Positions 56,108 through 64,000 of a stretch of 64,000 bases of DNA are shown piece by piece. The notes below the pieces were generated by a model that saw only the letters and a program-made list of their open reading frames with translations, had not been told where the DNA came from and did no database searches. The stretch is from contig NZ_CP119779.1 of assembly GCF_029338195.1 (NCBI RefSeq), forward strand, positions 1,736,001 through 1,800,000, written 5' to 3'. Both the position numbers and the translations under genes were made by a program. Origin of the DNA: Haloarcula litorea (GTDB taxonomy: Archaea; Halobacteriota; Halobacteria; Halobacteriales; Haloarculaceae). Every line of letters starts with the position of its first letter. The stretch's first letter is position 1.

Positions 56108-57373
56108 ATGAGCGACGAACAACATCAGAACCTGGCCATCATCGGCCACGTTGACCACGGGAAGAGCACGCTCGTCGGCCGACTCCTGTACGAGACAGGA
56201 TCGGTACCGGAGCACGTCATCGAACAGCACAAGGAAGAGGCCGAGGAGAAGGGCAAGGGCGGCTTCGAGTTCGCCTACGTGATGGACAACCTCGCCGAGG
56301 AGCGGGAACGCGGTGTCACCATCGACATCGCCCACCAGGAGTTCAGTACCGACGAGTACGACTTCACCATCGTCGACTGTCCTGGTCACCGCGACTTCGT
56401 GAAGAACATGATCACCGGCGCGAGCCAGGCCGACAACGCCGTGCTCGTCGTCGCCGCGGACGACGGCGTCCAGCCGCAGACCCAGGAACACGTCTTCCTG
56501 GCCCGCACGCTGGGCATCGGCGAGCTCATCGTCGGCGTCAACAAGATGGACCTCGTCGACTACGGCGAGTCCGAGTACAAGCAGGTCGTCGAGGAGGTCA
56601 AGGACCTGCTCAACCAGGTCCGCTTCGACACGGAGAACGCGAAGTTCATCCCGGTCTCCGCGTTCGAGGGTGACAACATCGCCGAGCGCTCGGACAACAC
56701 GTCCTGGTACGACGGCGACATCCTCATCGAGGCCCTGAACGACCTGCCGGCTCCGGAGCCGCCGACGGACGCGCCGCTCCGCCTGCCGATCCAGGACGTC
56801 TACACGATCTCCGGCATCGGGACCGTCCCGGTGGGCCGCGTCGAGACCGGCACCCTGAACACGGGCGACAACGTCTCGTTCCAGCCCTCGGACGTCGGTG
56901 GCGAGGTCAAGACCATCGAGATGCACCACGAGGAGGTCCCCAAGGCCGCCCCCGGTGACAACGTCGGGTTCAACGTCCGCGGCATCGGCAAGGACGACAT
57001 CCGCCGTGGCGACGTCTGTGGTCCGGCCGAGGACCCGCCGTCGGTCGCCGAGACCTTCCAGGCCCAGATCGTCGTGATGCAGCACCCGAGTGTCATCACG
57101 GAGGGGTACACCCCGGTCTTCCACGCCCACACGGCACAGGTCGCCTGTACGGTCGAGTCCCTCGACCAGAAGATCGACCCGTCCTCGGGCGAGGTCGCCG
57201 AGGAGAACCCCGACTTCATCCAGAACGGGGACGCCGCCGTCGTCACGGTCCGACCCCAGAAGCCGCTCAGCATCGAGCCGTCCTCCGAGATCCCGGAGCT
57301 CGGTTCGTTCGCCATCCGCGACATGGGTCAGACCATCGCCGCCGGCAAGGTCCTCAGCGTCGACGAGCGATAA
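56108..57373 (+). CDS. tef1a: Translation elongation factor aEF-1alpha
   Basis: A 421-residue GTPase: [19 protein letters not shown] (G1), GVTIDIAH region (G2), [17 protein letters not shown] (G3), NKMDL (G4) and VSAF (G5), then beta-barrel domains II and III with [13 protein letters not shown] and [20 protein letters not shown]. It brings aminoacyl-tRNA to the ribosome. It is followed by rps10 at three bases; the EF-1alpha/S10 pair is conserved in archaea. Confidence 0.98.
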   Translation: MSDEQHQNLAIIGHVDHGKSTLVGRLLYETGSVPEHVIEQHKEEAEEKGKGGFEFAYVMDNLAEERERGVTIDIAHQEFSTDEYDFTIVDCPGHRDFVKNMITGASQADNAVLVVAADDGVQPQTQEHVFLARTLGIGELIVGVNKMDLVDYGESEYKQVVEEVKDLLNQVRFDTENAKFIPVSAFEGDNIAERSDNTSWYDGDILIEALNDLPAPEPPTDAPLRLPIQDVYTISGIGTVPVGRVETGTLNTGDNVSFQPSDVGGEVKTIEMHHEEVPKAAPGDNVGFNVRGIGKDDIRRGDVCGPAEDPPSVAETFQAQIVVMQHPSVITEGYTPVFHAHTAQVACTVESLDQKIDPSSGEVAEENPDFIQNGDAAVVTVRPQKPLSIEPSSEIPELGSFAIRDMGQTIAAGKVLSVDER

Positions 57374-57376
57374 CAC

Positions 57377-57688
57377 ATGTCCCAGCAGGCACGCGTTCGG
57401 CTGGCGGGCACGAGCCCCGACGACCTCGACGACATCTGCGCCGACGTGCGGGAGATCGCCGAGAAGACCGGCGTCGAGCTCTCGGGGCCGGTCCCGCTCC
57501 CCACGAAGACGCTGGAGGTCCCCACGCGGAAGTCCCCCGACGGTGAGGGGACCGCGACGTGGGAACACTGGGAGATGCGGGTCCACAAGCGGCTCATCGA
57601 CATCGACGCCGACGAACGGGCACTGCGCCAGCTGATGCGCATCCAGGTGCCCAACGACGTCTCCATCGAGATCGTCCTCGAGGACTGA
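57377..57688 (+). CDS. rps10: Ribosomal protein S10
   Basis: A 103-residue S10: [60 protein letters not shown] and [20 protein letters not shown]. All core features are present. It is three bases after the aEF-1alpha stop. Confidence 0.98.
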   Translation: MSQQARVRLAGTSPDDLDDICADVREIAEKTGVELSGPVPLPTKTLEVPTRKSPDGEGTATWEHWEMRVHKRLIDIDADERALRQLMRIQVPNDVSIEIVLED

Positions 57689-57886
57689 GCGGGCACGCGA
57701 GTTCCGCGACGGCCGCCGCTCCCGCCGTCCGGAACCGAGCGGCACCGACCGCTCGCCTCGGGTCGTCGCTGCCGATCCGCCCCGAATCGCACGCCGGGAC
57801 ACACACCACACATCGTGTGAATCGCTATCGGAGGTCGCCCTCACGCGCAGGGTTTTTACGACCCCGCGTTCGAGAGGGATGCACGC

Positions 57887-57958
57887 GGGCTCGTAGATCA
57901 GCGGCAGATCGCTTCCTTCGCAAGGAAGAGGCCCCGGGTTCAAATCCCGGCGAGTCCA
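57887..57958 (+). tRNA. tRNA-Ala (anticodon CGC)
   Basis: A 72-base cloverleaf: acceptor GGGCTCG paired with CGAGTCC and discriminator A, anticodon stem CTTCC/GGAAG with loop TTCGCAA (anticodon CGC at 57919-57921), and a T arm CCCGGGTTCAAATCCCGG. The G3.U70 wobble pair, the identity element for alanyl-tRNA synthetase, is present. GGTTTTTACG at 57851-57860 is a fitting upstream promoter element. No CCA is encoded and no intron is seen. Confidence 0.96.
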
Positions 57959-58250
57959 CTCCCGGGTCGCGCGGTGTGCGACCACGTTCGTTCCCTCGCC
58001 GACTGCCCGTTCGCTTCGCTCACGGGAATCCCGGCGAAGTAGCTTCTGACTGTCCCGTCCACTGTCCACTTCTTCAGAGCTCCAGGACGAGCTAGTGGCC
58101 GTCGTGTTCGTCCCTCGGTGAGCGCCGGCGCACCCGCCAGGTGATAGATCACAGCCTCTGAGACGCCACAGACGGACGTTCGGTGACCGTGCTACAGTGC
58201 CGCTCCCGGTGACGGGTACGTCGGCCGATCTCTGGCACCGTCACGGGACC

Positions 58251-58919
58251 TCACTCCGCCCGTTCGTCCCCGTCCTCCGTCAGGGACGAGACGACGAGTC
58301 GCTTGATCCCGCGTCGAAGGAGCCCACTGGCCGCAGGCTGGGAGATCCCCAGGTCGGCGGCGACTTCACTGAGGGTCGCGTTCCGCGGCTCTTCGAAGTA
58401 GCCCCTCTCGACTGCGACGAGGAGCGCCTCCCGCTGGCTGTCGGTCAACCCGGCGTCCGTGTCGCCCAAACTGGCGTACTCGTTCACCCGAAGTAGGTCG
58501 ATCTCGATCCCGTGCTGTCGTGCGTGGTCCCACAGATTCGCCAGCCCCGCTCGCTCGGACATCCAGACGGTCAGGATCCACGCGTCTCCCTCGTTCTCCA
58601 TATCGAGGACGACGCCGTTCGCGGTCGAGACGACCGGCGAGAGGACCTTCGCCTGCTCCGTGTACTCGAAGCTGTAGATCGCCTCTCCGTCTCCGGTCTC
58701 GATCACTCGCTCGAACTCGCCGACGGTGTCGTCGCGCCGCAGCCCCTCCTCGAACCGGCGGAAGTCAGCCGACGCTATGTGATAGAAGAACTTCCCCGAG
58801 GTCGGGTCAGTACCCGCCTCCGACACCGACCTGACCGTCGAACTTCCGTCGTGGGCGACCGTCTCCGTGAGGACGATGTCGGGATGTCTGACCCGTACGG
58901 TGGCTTTAATATCGCTCAT
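58251..58919 (-). CDS. Bat/HTH_10-type transcriptional regulator
   Basis: A 222-residue protein. The N-terminal about 160 residues form the Bat-associated sensor fold (strands such as HPDIVLTETVAHDGSSTVRS and VLSPVVSTANGVVLDM). The C-terminal HTH_10 domain, residues about 162-212, reads LTDSQREALLVAVERGYFEE, then LSEVAADLGISQPAASGLLR. It lacks the PAS and GAF domains of the longer Bat protein at 16313. It stands alone beside a kilobase without clear genes, so the target is unknown. The ATG at 58919 follows from MSDIKATVRVRH. Confidence 0.8.
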   Translation of the reverse strand: MSDIKATVRVRHPDIVLTETVAHDGSSTVRSVSEAGTDPTSGKFFYHIASADFRRFEEGLRRDDTVGEFERVIETGDGEAIYSFEYTEQAKVLSPVVSTANGVVLDMENEGDAWILTVWMSERAGLANLWDHARQHGIEIDLLRVNEYASLGDTDAGLTDSQREALLVAVERGYFEEPRNATLSEVAADLGISQPAASGLLRRGIKRLVVSSLTEDGDERAE

Positions 58920-59926
58920 TGTCTGGCTGTCCGGTGGCCTGCGTCGTCGCGACGCTCGCACCGAGTGGTGTTCGGGCTGCTCGACCGGGGGTCCGTGACA
59001 CCACTCGGGACCACCACTCTGACACTGGTCGCGTGGTGGGATACAGTACTCGGTCGTCGGGGGCTCCGAACACGCCGACGTCACCCAAGTACTCACTTCT
59101 CACACGTGCGGGTCGGACCTGGCGAGACACGCGGAACCGCCGCGACCCGATCGAAACGACTGTCTCGGTGTCGCCGTCCGAAGCTATCTCGACGTGTTGA
59201 TGCCGTGACTGAACAGCGTCGTCCAGACCCCCTCCAGCCGACTGGTCAGGGACGAGGGGTCGGACCCTGCCGGCAGGTAAAACTTCGAGTGAGTCGTACT
59301 GGTCTGCTCGTCGGAACGGTCTCGCTGTGGCATACAGTCGAACGGAGGACCCGTGGCAGTATCGGCTCCTGGCTTAACCGTATAACCGGTTTATATGGCG
59401 TCCGGAAACTCTGGGCGGGGTCGGTGTGGTTGCCGCCGTTTCTCGTCCCGTCCCATCGCGCTAGTCGTGTGCGTATCGCTCTGAGACCATTCAACACCGA
59501 AGCACGAGCAGCGCTCCCGAGAGGGCCGCGAGGCCGACACGCTCCAGCCGGTCCCGACCGATCTGTGCGAGCGGTGTTGGGACCCGGTTCGCACGGCTGG
59601 GGACGCTGACGGTCACCACGTCGACGACGCTCCGCGCCGACCGGACTGCTTCCGACAGTCGTCGGCGGACTTCCTGCGGGACGCGGTCGAACACGGCGAC
59701 CTACCTCGGCGGGCCGCTGGGACGCTCCGGCCTCGCCGTGGTCGTCGGTCTCTCGGCGGTTGCGAGCGTCACGCTCCTCGTCCGTCGACGGTGAATCGTG
59801 GGCACGACGGGGGTTCGACCGTCGGGTCGGCAGTGACCCGCGCCGCTCGGCAGCGGCACGTGGCTGCGAGCGAGTCAGTGACTGCTGGCTCCCGTACTCG
59901 CTGGCGAAGAAACGACCGTTGCGGGG
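58920..59926. other. About 1 kb without a convincing gene
   Basis: No reading frame here has the composition and motifs of a haloarchaeal gene. Two fragments look coding-like: on the + strand, frame ending at the TGA 59792-59794, a tail AVVVGLSAVASVTLLVRRR resembling a membrane anchor; and a plus-strand stretch near 59560-59700 in a different frame containing C-E-R-C-W and SADFLRDAVEHGD. On the minus strand 59491-59694 is open as well. This may be a decayed gene with frameshifts. A symmetric AT-rich spot, TATAACCGGTTTATA, lies at 59381-59395 and could be a promoter or operator. Confidence 0.4.
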
Positions 59927-60064
59927 TTATCGTCGGTCCGACTCGGGGTTGTGCTTCCGTCGGTAGGTTCCCACCATCTTCCAGATCGTGTCGTCGATCT
60001 CGTCGCCGTCGGCTTCCTGCTCGAGTTGGCGGTACAGGTTCTCCGAGACTTCGATGCGAGGCAT
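59927..60064 (-). CDS. Short 45-residue protein, VapB/RHH-like
   Basis: A 45-residue protein: MPRIEVSENLYRQLEQEADG, DEIDDTIWKMVGTYRRKHNP, then SDRR. A short strand followed by two helices and a basic end is the pattern of small ribbon-helix-helix or VapB-like proteins common in haloarchaea. ATAAAAT (60091-60097), read on the minus strand as ATTTTAT, lies about 30 bases before the ATG, the right place for a leaderless gene. No toxin-like PIN gene is adjacent, so an antitoxin role is only a guess. Confidence 0.6.
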   Translation of the reverse strand: MPRIEVSENLYRQLEQEADGDEIDDTIWKMVGTYRRKHNPESDRR

Positions 60065-60088
60065 CGGGTGTGGATAACGGCCGGCAGT

Positions 60089-60098
60089 ACATAAAATC
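60089..60098 (-). promoter_or_regulatory. TATA-like element of the 45-residue protein gene
   Basis: The minus strand reads GATTTTATGT, centred about 30 bases upstream of the ATG at 60064. It is the best AT-rich promoter candidate in this GC-rich stretch and supports calling the very short gene real. Confidence 0.5.
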
Positions 60099-60139
60099 TC
60101 GCTGACACGGAACCGAGTAAACGCTTCGTGTCGGGCGAT

Positions 60140-60325
60140 TCACTCGTCGTAGAGTAGTCGTGCGCCGGCGGCGACGAACCACGCCATCCAGACGCAGAAG
60201 ACGACCAGCCACGCGCCGTACTGGACGGTGCGGTCGGGGACGAGGACGTACCCGACGAACAGGGCGAGCACCGCGGTCCCGAGGGCGGCGGCCTCGGTCC
60301 GAGTCGGCGCGGGCAGACGCCCCAT
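60140..60325 (-). CDS. Small two-helix membrane protein
   Basis: A 61-residue protein from ATG 60325: MGRLPAPTRTEAAALGTAVL, helices about 11-28 and 34-56, ending in ARLLYDE. It starts one base after the end of the aldo/keto reductase gene on the same strand, so it is probably co-transcribed with it. Function unknown. Confidence 0.55.
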   Translation of the reverse strand: MGRLPAPTRTEAAALGTAVLALFVGYVLVPDRTVQYGAWLVVFCVWMAWFVAAGARLLYDE

Positions 60326-60326
60326 C

Positions 60327-61160
60327 TCACTCGGCGATGCCGTACGTGTCGCCGGTCCAGTCCCGCGCCGGGTGGTCGTAGACGGGCTGGTGGCGGTCGA
60401 TGTCGTCGATGCGCCGTCTGTCTTCCGCGGCCAGCTCCCAGCCGAACAGGTCGCAGTTGGCGCGGACGTGCTCGGGCGAGGTGGACTTGGGCAGCGGGAC
60501 GACGCCGTTCTCGACGGCCCACTTGAGGACGATCTGAGCGGGCGAGCGGGCGTACTCGTCGGCGACGGCCCGGACGGTCTCGTCCTCGAACACCTCGGTC
60601 CGGCCCAGCGGCGCGGCGGCCTCGACGACGGTGTCGGTCTCGCGGCAGTAGTCGACCACCTCGTCCTGGGTGTTCCAGGGGTGGTACTCGATCTGGTTGA
60701 CGGCGATGGGGACGTCGCTGACGTGGCGGGCACAGCTGAGCTGGTAGGCGCTGAAGTTCGAGACGCCGACGTTGCGGACCAGTCCCTCGTCGCGGAGGTG
60801 GGCCATCGCGTCCATCGTCTCCCGCAGGGAGATCGCGGGGTTGGGCCAGTGGACGAGATAGAGGTCCAGGTAGTCGGTGCCGAGCCGGTCCAGCGACGCC
60901 TCGCAGGACTCGATCACCGACTCGTAGTCGAGGTGCTTCGGGAGCACCTTCGAGGTGAGGAACACGTCCTCGCGGTCGTAGTCGGCCAGCGCCTCGCCGA
61001 TGGCGGCCTCGTTGCGGTACCCCTCGGCGGTGTCGACGTGGCCGTAGCCGGCGTCGAGGCCGGCCCGGACGCTCTCGCCGGGGTCGTCGAGGTTCCACGT
61101 TCCGAGACCGACCATCGGGAGCTCGTCGCCGCCGGGCAGCGTCGTCGTGGGGACGGACAT
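60327..61160 (-). CDS. Aldo/keto reductase
   Basis: A 277-residue TIM-barrel reductase with the catalytic tetrad of the family: D41 and Y48 (VDTAEGYRNEAAIG), K73-like in LTSKVLPKHL, and H104-like in YLVHWPNP. NADPH-binding residues follow in VPLPKSTSPEHVRANC, where the family has IPKS. The length is typical of AKR family members acting on aldehydes and ketones such as 2,5-diketogluconate. The substrate is not determined. Confidence 0.9.
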   Translation of the reverse strand: MSVPTTTLPGGDELPMVGLGTWNLDDPGESVRAGLDAGYGHVDTAEGYRNEAAIGEALADYDREDVFLTSKVLPKHLDYESVIESCEASLDRLGTDYLDLYLVHWPNPAISLRETMDAMAHLRDEGLVRNVGVSNFSAYQLSCARHVSDVPIAVNQIEYHPWNTQDEVVDYCRETDTVVEAAAPLGRTEVFEDETVRAVADEYARSPAQIVLKWAVENGVVPLPKSTSPEHVRANCDLFGWELAAEDRRRIDDIDRHQPVYDHPARDWTGDTYGIAE

Positions 61161-61310
61161 AGGCGACCGCAGGCCCGCCGCGGCAAAAACGGTTTGGCCG
61201 GCACCGCCGATCGGGGTCCGCTCGCGTCCCGCCGCCGGCGGTCCGGCGACGCTCAAAGTCGGGTTGTAGCCTCCGCCGCGGCTTTTGTCCGGGGACCGGT
61301 AGCCGACGCT

Positions 61311-61880
61311 ATGGACGCCCGACTCGCCGTCGGACTCGGGCTCCTCGTCGTGCTCGGCGGTACCGCGACCGCCGTGGGGGCGACGACGGAGCTTCCCTTC
61401 GCCACCGAGGAACCGGCCTTCGAACAGACGTCGCTGCGCTCGGTCGAGACGTTCGGGCCGCGCTGTGCGAACCGGTCCGAGATCGGCCAGTCGACCGTCA
61501 GCCGCCCGGTCGACGGCGGCCGCCTGCTCTCGTGGAACGACACGATCGCGGTCGACAGCCACGACACGACCGTCGCGGTGTCGCTCCGGCAGTTCGGTCC
61601 CGCCCGGTTCGTCCTCGACGTCGACCGCGATCCCGGCGTTGCCGACGTCGACTGTGACGCCCGGCTGCGGTACAACGCCACGCTGAACGTCTCGACGCCC
61701 GAGGACTTCACGCTCGTCGTCACCCACGACGACCGCCTCGTCGGGAGCTACTACAGCGACGAGTCCGGGAGCGGCGGCGCTGCGAGCGCCGGCGCGAGCG
61801 GGGCGCGTCCCGGCGGCGGGACCGCCGGGACGTCGAGCGAGGCCGGTGACGGCGGGGCCGCGACCGACGGCGAGGGCTGA
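61311..61880 (+). CDS. Secreted or membrane-anchored hypothetical protein
   Basis: A 189-residue protein with a Sec-type signal peptide (MDARLAVGLGLLVVLGGTATAVGA), a beta-rich domain with two cysteines (RCANRS near residue 52 and VDCDARLRY near residue 117) that may pair outside the cell, and a Gly/Ala/Ser-rich disordered tail without a C-terminal anchor. I do not recognise the family. The ATG at 61311 is the only start that gives a signal peptide. Confidence 0.65.
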   Translation: MDARLAVGLGLLVVLGGTATAVGATTELPFATEEPAFEQTSLRSVETFGPRCANRSEIGQSTVSRPVDGGRLLSWNDTIAVDSHDTTVAVSLRQFGPARFVLDVDRDPGVADVDCDARLRYNATLNVSTPEDFTLVVTHDDRLVGSYYSDESGSGGAASAGASGARPGGGTAGTSSEAGDGGAATDGEG

Positions 61881-62018
61881 GTGACCGCCCGCGCGCGTCG
61901 CCCGGGCCGGGCACGGGCCGATCTCGGCGGCCGCCGACGGATTTCGGTGCTTTCCACGAACTGGAAATCGGATACATCCCTATTTGCACTCGCCGTGATC
62001 ACTCGGGTGCCCTCCACG

Positions 62019-62783
62019 ATGACCGAGAGCGAACCCGAGACCGACGACGAACCGCGACCGGACGGTGGCATCGTCGCCCCCGACGGCGACGCGCCGACGT
62101 GGTCCGAGCGCAAACAGCGAGCGCAGGGACTCCCGCGGCTCACCTACGAGTACTTCGAGCGGTCCCGCCGCGAGGACCAGGACCTGCGCCGGCAGTCCGA
62201 CTACGTCGAGCGCGACGTGCTGGGGTTCCCGGCCTGGCCCCACGAGACCGTGCGAAACCTCGCCATCACGACCTTCTTCGTCGGGATGGTCCTGTTCGTG
62301 GCGGCCGCGCTCCCGCCGGAGTTGCCCAACCCCGCGAACTCGACGGTGACGCCGGCGATCATCTTGCCGGACTGGTACCTCTACTGGTCGTTCGGCCTGC
62401 TGAAACTGGGGCCGCTCAACCCCGAACTGGGCGTCCTGGGCGGTCAGAAACTGATGAAAGACCGCCCGTACGGCGTGCTGGCGAACGTCGCCGTCGTCGG
62501 GGCCGTCACCGTCGTCCCGTTCCTCAACAAGGGGTCGGCCCGTCGCCCGGTCGAACAGCCCTTCTGGGCGGCCGTCGGCGTCGCCGGCGTGGTCTTCAGT
62601 CTGACCATCGCGGCACTGGCGATCAAACCCCTCGTGCCGATGGACTCGCACCTGCTGTTCGACCTGACGTTCCTCGTCCCCGTCGTCAGCGCCACGGTCA
62701 CCTACGCGGTGTTGAAGACGATGCGCGAGGGGTACATGTTCGACCTCAACCGCCGGTACTACCGGCTCCGGCCGCCGAAGTGA
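62019..62783 (+). CDS. Cytochrome b C-terminal subunit (PetD/subunit IV-like)
   Basis: A 254-residue protein. A charged N-terminus of about 75 residues precedes four membrane helices at about 88-107, 160-175, 190-210 and 220-238. The Qo-site motif is P-D-W-Y (ILPDWYLYWSFGLLKLGP near residue 115), the form linked to low-potential menaquinone rather than the P-E-W-Y of ubiquinone systems. NANSTVTPAIILPDWY order fits the C-terminal half of cytochrome b. No cytochrome b N-terminal half, Rieske protein or halocyanin gene is near, so the partner subunits must be elsewhere. Confidence 0.82.
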   Translation: MTESEPETDDEPRPDGGIVAPDGDAPTWSERKQRAQGLPRLTYEYFERSRREDQDLRRQSDYVERDVLGFPAWPHETVRNLAITTFFVGMVLFVAAALPPELPNPANSTVTPAIILPDWYLYWSFGLLKLGPLNPELGVLGGQKLMKDRPYGVLANVAVVGAVTVVPFLNKGSARRPVEQPFWAAVGVAGVVFSLTIAALAIKPLVPMDSHLLFDLTFLVPVVSATVTYAVLKTMREGYMFDLNRRYYRLRPPK

Positions 62784-62810
62784 GCGGTCCCGGACGGCAC
62801 GCCCGGCGGT

Positions 62811-63791
62811 TCACTGGCCGGGCACGTCGACCGGAGCGCCGCGGTCGGCGCTCCGTGCCAGCGCGTCGAGTGCCCGCATGTTCCCGAGCGTCTCCGCGCG
62901 GTCGACGCGCGGGGGCTCGCCGGCGGCGACGGCGTCGGCGAACGCCTCGACCTGCAGGGTGTACTGGTCGACGGGGTCGAACGTCTCCGTGACCTCGCGG
63001 CCGTCGACGGCGTAGGTCAGCGAGACCGACTCGTCGGGGGCCGGACCGAACGGCGTCCGGGCCTCCAGCCACCCGTCGGTCGTCTCGACGCGGTAGCGCT
63101 CGAACTCGGGGGTGTCGAAGCCACAGGCCACCCGGGCGGTGGGGCCGTCGTCGTAGGCCAGCACGCCCGCGAGGTCCGTGTCGACGCCGGTCCCCCGCGG
63201 GTCGGTGGCCCGGGCGAACGCGCGGTCGGGCTCGCCGAGGAAGCCCCGCACCGCGCTGACGGCGTAACAGCCCACGTCCAGCAGGCTGCCGCCGCCCAGC
63301 TCCGGGTCCAGCCGGATGTCGCCCTCGTCGTCCAGCCGGAACTTGAACGACGCGTCGACGGCGCGGACCTCGCCCAGTTCCTCGGCGACGATCTCGCGGG
63401 CGCGCTCGGTCCGCGGGTGGAACTGGTACATGAACGCCTCCATCAGCGTCACGCCGCGGTCCTCGACGTAGTCGAACAGGTCCGCCGCGGCGGCGGCGTC
63501 GAGGGTCAGCGGCTTCTCACAGAGGACGTGCAGGCCGGCGTCGGCGGCCCGCTCGGTCCACTCGGCGTGGGCGGCGTTGGGCAGCGGGTTGTAGACGGCG
63601 TCGACGTCAGCCGCCGAGAGCAGCGTCTCGTAGCCCTCGTAGGCCGCGGGGATGCCGAGGGCGTCGGCCGCCGCGCGCGCCCGCTCGCCGTCGCGGGACG
63701 CGATGGCGACGACCTCGTGGTCGCTCTTCTCGATGGCCGGAATCACGCTCTCGCGCCCGATTCGCGCCGTCGATAGCACACCGAATCGCAT
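62811..63791 (-). CDS. Gfo/Idh/MocA family oxidoreductase
   Basis: A 326-residue NAD(P)-dependent oxidoreductase: FGVLSTARIGRESVIPAIEK nucleotide-binding start, VDAVYNPLPNAAHAEWTERA, then the catalytic HVLCEKPLTLDA motif with Lys near residue 97, and LMEAFMYQFHPRT. Such sequences include sugar and xylose dehydrogenases of haloarchaea as well as dimeric dihydrodiol-like enzymes. The sugar substrate cannot be read from the sequence. No sugar transporter is adjacent. Confidence 0.85.
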   Translation of the reverse strand: MRFGVLSTARIGRESVIPAIEKSDHEVVAIASRDGERARAAADALGIPAAYEGYETLLSAADVDAVYNPLPNAAHAEWTERAADAGLHVLCEKPLTLDAAAAADLFDYVEDRGVTLMEAFMYQFHPRTERAREIVAEELGEVRAVDASFKFRLDDEGDIRLDPELGGGSLLDVGCYAVSAVRGFLGEPDRAFARATDPRGTGVDTDLAGVLAYDDGPTARVACGFDTPEFERYRVETTDGWLEARTPFGPAPDESVSLTYAVDGREVTETFDPVDQYTLQVEAFADAVAAGEPPRVDRAETLGNMRALDALARSADRGAPVDVPGQ

Positions 63792-63881
63792 AGCCGGACC
63801 GACGACCAGCGCGGGCAAAAACACCACGGTCACTGGACCGAGCGCACCGCTCGTCGGCCGGGTGTCGACGGGTCACCGGAG

Positions 63882-64000
63882 TCAGTAGGCCCGGGTCTCC
63901 TCGACGGACTGCCGCCGCGGCGCGCTGCTCGACAGGTCGGCGACGCACTCCCGACAGAACTGGTAGGTCCGGTCGTTGCGCGTCCCACAGTACGCACACT
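63882..64000 (-). CDS. Zinc-ribbon protein, C-terminal fragment (cut by window edge)
   Basis: Only the last 38 or 39 residues are in the window: C-A-Y-C-G near the edge, FCREC about 15 residues later, then a polar tail ending RRQSVEETRAY. The paired CxxC motifs form a small zinc ribbon. The N-terminus lies beyond the window. In the same strand, downstream lies the oxidoreductase gene after about 90 bases. Confidence 0.55.
   Translation of the reverse strand, partial: CAYCGTRNDRTYQFCRECVADLSSSAPRRQSVEETRAY

Noticed and set aside
58919-59200. A plus-strand frame of 93 codons beginning at the Bat-type regulator start
   Set aside because: It opens inside the regulator's start codon region with a TTG start and Ser/Thr/Arg-rich composition; no homologue-like features are seen.

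Overview
The window is chromosomal DNA of a halophilic archaeon (class Halobacteria). The evidence is a very GC-rich sequence, strongly acidic proteins, archaeal split RNA polymerase genes (H, B'', B', A', A''), archaeal ribosomal proteins (L15e, S7, S10, S12), aEF-1alpha and aEF-2, a bacterioopsin-activator regulator beside carotenoid/retinal genes, and many start codons that sit about 25-32 bases after a TATA-like element, as in leaderless haloarchaeal genes. The gene content would fit Haloarculaceae, but that is a guess. No rRNA, CRISPR array, insertion sequence or prophage is visible.

Layout. 1-14.4 kb: an edge-truncated M20 peptidase, NikR, a PINA-type PIN/ATPase/KH protein, a HAMP sensor-like membrane protein, an EMC6-like protein with ABCE1, archaemetzincin divergent from a UPF0146 protein, a rhodanese/metallo-beta-lactamase protein and an ABC-2 exporter. 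14.4-25.4 kb: RNase R, a Bat-type regulator, then crtB, crtY and brp (phytoene to lycopene-derived beta-carotene to retinal), rpl15e, engB, an ArsC-like phosphatase, a Nudix hydrolase, a formate/nitrite transporter and aIF1 (SUI1). 25.4-34.6 kb: a MoxR/DUF58/transglutaminase operon, an F420 pair (Mer-like and CofE), an inositol-phosphatase-like protein, a YfcE-type phosphoesterase and small regulators.

34.8-57.9 kb is the information-processing core: tRNA-Asp, rpoH-rpoB2-rpoB1-rpoA1-rpoA2-nusA, rps12-rps7, aEF-2, ACT protein-hom, aEF-1alpha-rps10 and tRNA-Ala. A methyltransferase gene lies between nusA and rps12. About 6.5 kb of unrelated genes lies between rps7 and aEF-2: DUF4177 plus a membrane protein, the biotin ECF transporter bioYMN, a putative HExxH protein, a regulator/membrane-protein pair, and a Tat lipoprotein with two nearly identical spondin domains.

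58-64 kb: a second Bat-type regulator, about 1 kb with no convincing gene, a 45-residue protein missed by length-limited ORF calling, an aldo/keto reductase, a secreted protein, a lone C-terminal cytochrome b subunit with a PDWY motif, a Gfo/Idh/MocA oxidoreductase and an edge-truncated zinc-ribbon protein.

The most unusual structures are two matching three-hairpin intergenic elements (22771-22909 and 34615-34756), a transducer-like protein without the CheA-contacting tip, overlapping face-to-face leaderless promoters in a 39-base gap, a 642-base tandem duplication inside the spondin lipoprotein gene, a 39-base tandem repeat carrying the brp stop codon, and an HTH-like insert in RNA polymerase A'. 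All functional calls are by reading motifs; no database search was possible.
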